From assembly GCA_024704765.1 (NCBI GenBank), contig JAKMXF010000210.1, positions 434,001 through 498,000 on the forward strand: a stretch of DNA of 64,000 bases. Direction: 5' to 3'. This document shows, piece by piece, positions 53,330 to 62,000 of this stretch. This DNA is from Oopsacas minuta. Its lineage: Eukaryota > Porifera > Hexactinellida > Lyssacinosida > Leucopsacidae. Every line of letters starts with the position of its first letter. Position 1 is the stretch's first letter. The position numbers were made by a program, and so were the translations under genes. A model generated the notes under the pieces. The model saw only the letters and a program-made list of their open reading frames with translations, did not search any database and had not been told where the DNA came from.

Positions 53330-54003
53330 GTGCTATTAGAAATAAAGTTTAGGTATTAAATTATTAATAGCAAAGTATATTCTATACGGCCTATTAATTT
53401 ACACATACAGACGTATTTCATTAATTCGTGTCAAATATTTCCCAACTATATCATTTCATTTATAATTGAAGAATCCACTAGAAATTATTATCCATAATAT
53501 ATGTATATTGTAGATATTTATAATTCTTTAATTTCATGGCTTTTGCACTGGGCCTAATGGTTTCATATGTGTTTATGCAAGCTATTCTTTAATTATAATC
53601 TGTATCCGTGCCATCTTTATTATTGATAGCATACGCAATAAATTTGAGGCACAAACTTATCATTTCATGTACTTTCATTTACACTTAAGGAAATGGCGTG
53701 TGTAATAGTCCATACAGGAAATTAATAGACCAAATATCTGACGAAACGCCAGGATTGAACAAAATTGAACTTATCGAAGCCAAGAGGTCCGCTAATTAAC
53801 TGAAATAATCAATAATTATGTCAACTTAACCCGAGATTTAAATTTAAGGAATTAATATAGACACATCAATAATACTGACAACTAATCACCACTATACATT
53901 CTGACTCTAAAATAGTTCACTTAGTAATACTTAGGATCAAACACTACTCAAAACCTAAACCCGATACCATGGGTTGGGGTCTGATCTTGGATTACTTCTG
54001 ATA
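53330..54003. other. Spacer between tandem copies
   Basis: It holds the promoter side of copy A and the 3' flank of copy B. The 3' flanks of both copies share the word GACTCTAAAATA (near 52600 and 53910) and the CCATGGGTT block, marking the duplication unit. Confidence 0.6.
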
Positions 54004-54603
54004 CTAGGTTGTAGGCGGGAGTAGCTTGTCGGTTGGATACAGACCATCCTGGGACTCTACCGGATCAGCAGGTGCGGTATTCGGGTAATACCCTTGCCCA
54101 GCTGTTGGGTATTGAATATTTGCTTGTACTGGCTGAGGGTAACCAACTTGTGGGTAAACTATTGGTTCTTGTTTTTCATGGAATTCTGTATAACCTGTAG
54201 TCGTTGTAGTGGTTATCGTGTGATTAGTTCTCTTACCTCCGAGAGCACAACAGCAGCAAAGTACTATTGCTGTTATGATGCATGGCAAACAGATAATACA
54301 ACATCCAAAAATGCCTGCTACGTATACCCACCCAGCAACATAGGATCCAGTGTAGTAGTAGTATGGATAGCCGGTGGTGTAGTAATCATAGTAATTGTAA
54401 TCATAGTAATTGTAATCATAGTAGTCGTAGTATGGATAGCTGGTGGTGTAGTAATCATAGTAGTAGTAGTCGTAGCCCTGTCTTGCATTCCTATTTGATG
54501 CAGCTGCTCCTACGCTATCAGATCCCTTTCCCAAACTAAGTTTGCACTGCAGATTCAGTATAAAGAGTAGCAAAGCAACTATTGATATCAACTTTAGCTC
54601 CAT
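54004..54603 (-). CDS. Tandem copy B, with C-terminus altered by a 1-nt deletion
   Basis: Single exon, 199 residues. The signal peptide, Tyr-rich ectodomain (longer, with repeated DYNYYDY units), Cys-rich helix (CCIICLPCIITAIVLCCCC) and tail match copy A. Near the end the frame departs from copy A after YPTDK: relative to copy A one nucleotide is missing, and the protein stops at LLPPTT. The lost tail, equivalent to PPTYNAAQEQ through HGIGF, can still be read in the next frame to a stop near 53943. The PPxY-equivalent site is therefore lost from the product, unless the deletion is an assembly error. Confidence 0.68.
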   Translation of the reverse strand: MELKLISIVALLLFILNLQCKLSLGKGSDSVGAAASNRNARQGYDYYYYDYYTTSYPYYDYYDYNYYDYNYYDYYTTGYPYYYYTGSYVAGWVYVAGIFGCCIICLPCIITAIVLCCCCALGGKRTNHTITTTTTTGYTEFHEKQEPIVYPQVGYPQPVQANIQYPTAGQGYYPNTAPADPVESQDGLYPTDKLLPPTT

Positions 54604-55619
54604 CCAGACTTTGGAAATCTAAAATATTTCAATTGTTTGTTACTAGCAGTAGTATACAATTTTATAGGTTGCGCCGAATTTGAAATTATAAATGTAGATT
54701 TTGGAAAAATAATGCTCGCTTTTACAAACTTTTAATAAACGGGGCACCTAATAGGCAAATATCACATACACACATATATTATTTCATACGCTTGGTTATA
54801 TGCATACATACCCGTATATCCATATCTATTGAATGGTACATAATATAATCTTCCTATCTCAGATATGGCTGATGCTTGCAGATAATATTACAAAAATTTG
54901 TATTACAAGTATTTACGACACATTTTCATCTAAGTATATGGCGAGTATTTATTATTTAACGAGGCGCTTCGCTTGCACACGCTGTGCGGCTTGCGAACAC
55001 TTAGTGTTCGCACGGGACTCGGCACTTCGTGCCTCGAATTTAGCAAAGTATAAAATTGCAAAATTGAATTAATAAATTAATATTTCAACAATTTTTTATT
55101 TTATATTCATAAAAACCACAATAAATTTACATATAAGAAACTTGAAAATGCGAAATTCGGATATAGCGAACTTTGTTACCCCATTGTAGCCCTTAAGAGC
55201 AAGTCTTTCGAGATTTCAACTATTTGTTTACTTTATATTCATAAAACAACCAATAAATTTACATATGATTATTTCCAAAGTGTGAAAGTATACTTGATTA
55301 CCCCTATGTAATTCTTTAATTTTCCTATATCGTCAACAGAAGGATATGTTGTTCCCTATATTATATCGGCAGATCATCTTCCCCTATCATTATAATACAA
55401 AGTGGAGAAACACAAACACACACACTCTGGACGGTCCGGACCGGTTAATACAGAAATCACAATTGTTAGTCCTCACTATTATGTAATGGCAACTATTACT
55501 TTGAATGAGCGAAGTTATCAAATTTGGAATCATCATTAGTCGCCTATTTGTATGGGTTCTTATAATGAATCGTATATATAAGATTGTTTGAGGCCTATTA
55601 TTATTTCTTATTTACTACT
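54604..55619. other. 1-kb intergenic region with a GC-rich hairpin cluster
   Basis: No supported gene. It contains the palindrome cluster at 54960-55036 and a short CA run with a GGTCCGGACC palindrome near 55420-55445. Confidence 0.55.
54960..55036. repeat. GC-rich cluster of nested hairpins
   Basis: Three hairpins in 77 bp of otherwise AT-rich DNA: GCACACGCTGTGC (54975-54987), GCGAACACTTAGTGTTCGC (54993-55011) and GGCACTTCGTGCC (55021-55033). They are bracketed by CGAGGC (54960-54965) and GCCTCG (55031-55036). It can fold as a clover-like junction, but it lacks tRNA box A and box B. Confidence 0.7.
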
Positions 55620-57287
55620 ATGATCAAGTTCATTTATCTCACGCTCCTCTTGCTTATCGTCGTCCAGCTAAATGCAATACCTCTGACATGGCAGAAAGTA
55701 GCTACATCTTCTGATGATTTCCCATCCTCGTATCAGCTAGGAGCTCTTGGTTATCTTGACAAACGACAACAGTTGATATATTTTGGCGGGATTGGTAATA
55801 CAGGAATAACTGCAGACACGTTCATCTGCCAGTTACTAGGCCCACGTGGGGGAAATGTAGCTTGTAATTGGTCACAAATAAACACTACTAATGCGCCTTC
55901 GCCAAGGTTTTACCATTATTCAGGTGTTTGCGAGTCGGAAGAGATATTTGTAGTAGCTGGTGGTCAGGACAACAACAAAGTAAATTTGAATGACATTTGG
56001 TATTACAGATTCGATTCCCAAAACTGGTACTCCATAAATGCAACAGGAACCATTCCTGCCGTGAGATATGCAGGAAGTAGTGGAGTGGTGCCAGGTACTT
56101 GTGAGTTTTTTCTGACAATGGGATTCGGAGGAACTTATCGCAATTCAGACACTTTTATCATTGACCTAACTAACATCACACGAACATCTACTGCGGAGTG
56201 GCGATTAATCTCTCCTTCTTTCAATTCTTACGATCCATCTGGTCCTCACTCACGTTGTCTGAATGCTGGTACTTTTTTGACTGAGGATACGTTTGCAATA
56301 TTTGGAGGTTGTCTCAACTCTCTGGGGTATTTAAGTGGAGGGCCGTGTCCTTCATGGGACAGTTGGTACTTCGATTTACCTTCTAGGACCTGGATTCAAC
56401 TACCCAACTGTCTCGCTCCTCGAAGCTTTGTGCAAATGAGTAATCTTCCCAATAACTCGGCCAGTGCTGTATTGTATGGTGGACGGATTGATAGTAAAGT
56501 TATCTCTACAGTCTCTACTTCCACACCCTCAGATGATGAAGTGGATATTCTAGACTTGACAACTCCTCAGAAATGGTTTCGAAGAATCGCAGAACCTGAT
56601 CCAGTAAATGGTGTACCTACCTGGAGAGACAATCATAATATGATTACAGGATACGGCTTAGTGTTTGTATTTGGAGGAAGTAGTGGACAAGAGCTTTGGA
56701 CACTTTCTGGTGATTATAAAGAGAATGAAGACATTCCTTGTCCTCAACACTTCTTCACTACAGAAATTGCACATGGAATTCTTATGTTCCTTGCTTGGGG
56801 TGTATGTTTCCAAATGGGTGCTGTGATTGCACGTTATGCACAGTTTGCAAATCCTCTCTGGTTCTATTTACACATTACGTTTCAGTTGCTTGGCCTCACC
56901 TTAGCTGTTGCCGGTTTTATTCTAGGATTCCTCAATAGAAGCAAACCATACTTCCCTCATGCCATGATTGGTATAGTGGCAATGGCTCTTGCTCTCTGGC
57001 AGCCGATCAATGCCCTTTATCGTCCTGACCACAAGAAAGGAGAGAAAGATTCTGTATTCCGTTGGATTTGGTACTTTATCCACATGGTGACTGGGCGTAT
57101 CGCTTTACTCATGGGTCTAGTTAACATATGTTTAGGGCTTTTCTTGATAATCTCCCCTAGACCAGTGTGGATTATCTGGTACATCATTCTCTTCGCTTAT
57201 GTCGTGTTTCTTATCGTAATGGAGACCATTTTTTGGATAAGGCGCTATCGCAATAGGAACGATGAAAAACTGAGGAAGAAGGAGTGA
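55620..57287 (+). CDS. Kelch-repeat / cytochrome b561 membrane protein
   Basis: Single exon, 555 residues from the ATG at 55620. A signal peptide (about 1-19) leads an extracellular kelch propeller (about 25-385; repeated GG and Y-F/W patterns such as IYFGGIG, FVVAGGQ, AIFGGC, VLYGGR, VFVFGGS). A cytochrome b561 membrane domain follows (about 395-540). The heme-ligand His residues are visible in EIAHGILMFLAW, FYLHITFQ, FPHAMIG and YFIHMVTGR. The tail is basic. Proteins of this b561 type move electrons across membranes, usually from ascorbate, and often carry a DOMON domain; here a kelch propeller takes that place. Confidence 0.85.
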   Translation: MIKFIYLTLLLLIVVQLNAIPLTWQKVATSSDDFPSSYQLGALGYLDKRQQLIYFGGIGNTGITADTFICQLLGPRGGNVACNWSQINTTNAPSPRFYHYSGVCESEEIFVVAGGQDNNKVNLNDIWYYRFDSQNWYSINATGTIPAVRYAGSSGVVPGTCEFFLTMGFGGTYRNSDTFIIDLTNITRTSTAEWRLISPSFNSYDPSGPHSRCLNAGTFLTEDTFAIFGGCLNSLGYLSGGPCPSWDSWYFDLPSRTWIQLPNCLAPRSFVQMSNLPNNSASAVLYGGRIDSKVISTVSTSTPSDDEVDILDLTTPQKWFRRIAEPDPVNGVPTWRDNHNMITGYGLVFVFGGSSGQELWTLSGDYKENEDIPCPQHFFTTEIAHGILMFLAWGVCFQMGAVIARYAQFANPLWFYLHITFQLLGLTLAVAGFILGFLNRSKPYFPHAMIGIVAMALALWQPINALYRPDHKKGEKDSVFRWIWYFIHMVTGRIALLMGLVNICLGLFLIISPRPVWIIWYIILFAYVVFLIVMETIFWIRRYRNRNDEKLRKKE

Positions 57288-57548
57288 TTCTTCAAACAGT
57301 TTCCCCTTACTCATTACTTTCTTTATTTTCTGTTTTATTTATCATAGCATTCTCTCTTCTTACATTTAGCAGCATATTTAACCATCTTTCTTGTTTTTGT
57401 GTTTCAATTCTCTAATACTGTAATAAACACATTCTATCAATTTATATGAATCAATCATAGGCAGGGACGCCCAACTTGAACGACCCCCAAGCCCTCTGCC
57501 ACTCCGGGTTCTGCGTCTATGGTCATAGCTCATAGGTTTCTATACTTA

Positions 57549-57892
57549 AGGCCCCTGTTAATGAGAAACTTGTTTCAGCTCCACATGACTTTGATCTAGT
57601 ATGCATGCTGGCGGGCAGCTCATTATCATTATCTTTTATGACGTTATGATAGCGTAAAGAGGCCAATTCAAGGAAAAGTATAATAATTATACTTCAAAAA
57701 TGTTAATTGAGTGTGTCAATGTTAATACGAGCTACTATTGACCCGTTTGTTAGTAGAAATGTTGTGTGTAGATGAATTTCACTGAGAAATAGTGAAGTAA
57801 TGACCAAAATTCCAACAATGGCAATATTCCTGCTGCAAGTAAACTCGATGAGGGCGGTGGAGCTGAAACAAGTTTCCGACTAACAGTGGCCT
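57549..57892. mobile_element. 344-bp MITE with 36-bp terminal repeats
   Basis: The left end AGGCCCCTGTTA and the right end (complement of AGGCCACTGTTA) continue into a 19-bp perfect match, AAACTTGTTTCAGCTCCAC. No ORF inside. The target duplication is unclear; the flanks are TTA and AAT. Confidence 0.75.
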
Positions 57893-58214
57893 AATCAAAC
57901 TTAGATTATGCGATTGCCTAATTTGTTACATACTTGTTAATTATATTGTGGGGCTCAGATTAGTGATTATCAGTTCTACATAATTACTACGTATTTTGTT
58001 GACAAATGGAAATATACTTTGGTCAACTCGACAAGAATATCTAATGTATATGTTGCTTTCCTAGGCACTGCGTACTGCAAATTGCAGGAAATATAGCTTA
58101 ATTACTACTCATGATTAATGTGTTAGAAGACACTACGTATATATTTAGAGTTTAGTTATAACATTCTAATCCATGTGTAAATGATGCCCGCATTATTTCT
58201 CTAACATAATAATG

Positions 58215-58462
58215 CACTGCCTGCCCTGAAGTATTAGAACACTACACCACTTGTGGCATACGGCGAGAATACGTTGAAAGATTTTATGAATATATCAGAA
58301 AGTAGGACAATAGCTTCTTCTTCTTATCATTTGTTGTTTATGGTATACGTATTTATGTTACAATTGTTAGAATAGATCTTTAGTCTATAAACAAAGGTGA
58401 CATGCCTGTAGTGCAAGGTGTCAATTGTGGCAGGGTGTTCCAATACCTTAGGCCAGGTAGTG
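58215..58462. mobile_element. 248-bp Tc1-like MITE
   Basis: The left end CACTGCCTGCCCTGAAGTAT and the right end (complement of CACTACCTGGCCTAAGGTAT) match imperfectly over about 40 bp, including GTATT-GAACAC. TA follows the right end. The same terminal sequence occurs in the DHDDS intron at 24770, so this is a repeated family. Confidence 0.72.
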
Positions 58463-58729
58463 TAGTTTACGAGGACATTTTAATATCTAAATTTCTATAA
58501 TTTTGCTTCGACGTATATTCACCTTCCAGGGACATCCACCTCCACATGGAAAGTTCTACTTTACAAAAGGTTACGTATTAGTCGAATTAGTCTTCTATCA
58601 AATTTGTGTTCTGTACGCTTTAATGGTCCGGGTGCTACGCTATCCTGGTCGGCCTGGCAGTAACAGTTCGGGGTGGAAAAATCATGGCATGTAAGGCTTT
58701 AAGGGTCAGTATGGTTTACTATAAGTATC

Positions 58730-58815
58730 CCCGGGCCAGTTGTGCAATTATAGTCGACTATACTGGTCCGAGGGATTACTTGTAGTCAGCTATATTATAA
58801 CTGGTCCCGGCGTCA
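58730..58815. repeat. Degenerate short direct/inverted repeats
   Basis: TATAGTCGACTATACTGGTCC is followed by a related TGTAGTCAGCTATATTATAACTGGTCC, and a GGGCCAGT lies in inverse orientation just before. It may be an old element end. Confidence 0.4.
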
Positions 58816-59016
58816 CAACTAATAGTGTTCCCCCGCTCAAACTTACTAGTAATGTTCTATCAAACAAGTTTATTAGGTTACTTCATGAAATACCCTGATT
58901 CATACTCGTAGATAGTGTTTGGGAAATCGATTCACTCATGACTAGATTATTGTTATTCTCTAGTATTTTCCAATAGCGCAGTGTTGTTCACATACCTAGT
59001 TGCATCCAAATTCAAA

Positions 59017-62000
59017 ATGGCTACAAGCCCAGAAGCCTTGGAAGAAGCCATTGAACTGGACATAAATACAAAAGCCAATGAATCCCTACTTCCTACAGAC
59101 AGAATTATAGATACTCTCACCCTCTCAGACCTATCAGCACCTGACACCTCCCAACTGGACACATTCTCTCTATCAGCTGAGCCGAGCAAACCTAGCCAGA
59201 ATTGGCAGCTGACGTCATATAAGAAGGAGAATGAACGTCTCAGGAATCAAGTTGTGAAATTACGTAAATATTTGGATTCTGAGAAGGAACAGTTGAAGTT
59301 TATCAAGAAAGATGCTCAGGAGACGTTAGTACGAGTAAGGAAGGAAGAGAGAGACACAGCTCGACACAAACACAATGAACTTCAGCTGAAACTAGAGAGA
59401 CAGAATCAGGGACAACTGAAGAGCTCTGAATCTCACTGGCAGAGTGAAGTCGTGCGTTTACAAGGAGACATACGACAGTTGAGACAGGAGACAGCTAGAT
59501 TGAAAGTACAGCAACAGAACTTAGAAGTTGCAAAGAGACGTGCTGAAGAAGATCTACGTAAATTCTCTCAACAGCATGATAGTGAAGTAGAGGTGCTACG
59601 TCGTGCGGGTGGACAAGATCTCAGGAAGCAACATGATGAGTTGAGGTCTCGAGATAAGGAGTTGAGAGATAAGAAGAGAGAACTGGATCATGTAAATGAA
59701 CGGGCGCTTCGTATGGAGAGTAAAGTTGATGAGCTTGAAGCTACATTAGCCAGGTTGAAGGGTGGTTTATCTCTGGAAAAAGCTAGCCCCAGGGCTCTAC
59801 TGGACTCACGAGAAGCATCCATAGGAGATCGATCTTATTCTGACGTCACAACGCCTCTGCACTATAAAGAAGTGGTTACAGGTGGACCAGAAGAAGTAAG
59901 TTTAGCTAGTCCAGTTACGGATAAAGATAGATCTGTTATGCACAAGAACGCTGAGTTGAGTGCTCTTGCTCATAGGCTAGACGAAAAAGTGAAAAAGTTA
60001 AATGGAGAAAAACAGGAATTGTTAGATAAGTTGAAGAAGGGGCAGATATCCTCTGATCCTCTGAAAGAAGACAACAGGAAATTGAGTTCCAAATGCAGTG
60101 ACCTATCCAGTTCTCTGCGTAGAACTGAGGAAAGAGAAAAACAAGCCCTAGGAGAGGCTAAGAAGTTGAAACTAAATCAAACTAAATTTGAGGAACTAAT
60201 CACTACAGCTAAGCAAGAGTTATCAGCTGAGAAGAGTAAAAATTTACGTCATAAATTGGGCAGACAGCAATTGGAGAGAGCACAGGTTGAGCTAAAACGC
60301 TTACAATCAGAATTAACTGGCCATAAGGATACAATACAGAACTTGGAGAAAGAACGAGAAGACCTAAAGAAACGAATTGATCTCCTCAAACATTCAAAGA
60401 AACTTCTCAGTGAGGAGAGAGACAACGCTATGAAGCAATCAAATCAACTGATTACAGATCAGAACAATGCCAGTGAGAAGGAATGGGAGAATGCATCACA
60501 AGCAAGCTTCATACAAGCTGAGATGGATCAGGTCATATTTGAGAGAGACGAATTGAAAGCTTCTATAGTACAGTTACACCTGGAACATATAACACTACAG
60601 AGAGCTAACAGCTTACTCAATGAACTGAATGAGGCTAGCAACAATAAAGAGGAGAGTATTGAATCTGAATTGAAGAGATCTGATGAATTAGAGAGAATTG
60701 AGAGTGAGCTTAAACTTAGCAATGAGCGAATAGCAGAACTAGAATCTGAGTTAGCTATACAAGCTGGGACTATTGATAATTCTGAGCTAGACCAACGAAT
60801 TTCCTATCTAACTCAATCTCTAAGCTCTACAGAAGCAGAGCTGAGTGTGGCTAATGACAGAATAAATGAGCTTGAAGGAGAATTACAAACAAATATTGCT
60901 GCTGAGGAGGACAGGCAAATTACTGTTGTACAATTACACGAACAGATTGAACAATTACAACAAGATATTAAAGTGAAAAGCGTAGCTCACGAGGAAGAAC
61001 TGTCACTTGTCAAATCTGAGAGGTCCCGATTACATGAGCAGTTAGATGATAAGATTAATAGAGTTACAGAGTTAGAGATCAGTTTATCAGAAGCTATTGA
61101 TAATACCGCTCAGCTGGAAGCAAGACTGGATCAGCTGTCTAGTGACAAGATAGAGCATACTAATTTAGAGGAGATGAAAAATCAAGAGGTCCAGCACCTT
61201 GAAACGGAGCTGAAATCTGCTCAAGAAGCACTTGGAAATATCTCTAATGATAAAATACTTCTTTCTAATGAAGTGAGTGAATTGAGAGAGTCTCTAAATG
61301 CTATAACAGAGCTGAAAGATAAAGAAGAAGTTGAGAGAGAAGATCTCCTGGAGAGATTAGAACAAGTTAAGCAAGAGCTAGCTAAAGCTCAGGATGACAG
61401 AGATCAGATGAGAGACAGATTAACTGTAGCAGAGGTTAGTTTAATGGGTGAGCAGCATTTGAATGAAAAGATACAAAACTTAGAACAGCTGAACAAGAAA
61501 ACTTCAGATGAGAATGCTGTGTTACAGATGAGAGCTGATCAGCTGGGAATTATAGAGTGTGAGCTAGAGACTAACAGAAATCAGCTGGAAAGATTAAGAG
61601 ACAAGGAGAGAGAGCTAGAAGGAGATATTAGAGTATTGAAACTAGAGAAAGAGGAATCTCAGTTGGATCTACAGATCTGTAGAGAATCTCTGAATAAGGA
61701 AATTAGTAAATTAAATGAAGAGAAGAATAATATGGTGGAAGCTTATTCCTTACAGCTTAGTGAGGCTCAGACAGAGATTGATCATCTCCGTTCTATTACA
61801 ACTACGGCAGACAAATCCGGAGAGGCAAAATCATCTCCTGACGCATCTCTTTTACGCTCTCGGGTACAAGCTCTAACTCAGCAACTGGAAGAAGTGCAGA
61901 GAGAGCGAGATAATCAGGAGCAAGAGATGGAAAAGACATTACTAGCTAAACAGACAGAACTAGACCAGATACAATACAACCTACACGAGACTGAGGCTAA

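Larger units (their letters stand above)
57288..59016 (+). other. 1.7-kb intergenic region with two MITEs
   Basis: It holds the inverted-repeat elements at 57549-57892 and 58215-58462. A partly repeated ACTGGTCC-containing segment (about 58730-58815) also lies here. No gene was seen. Confidence 0.6.

Noticed and set aside
54960-55036. tRNA-like fold
   Set aside because: It lacks box A and box B and an anticodon loop of seven bases; the palindromes are better explained as a repeat.
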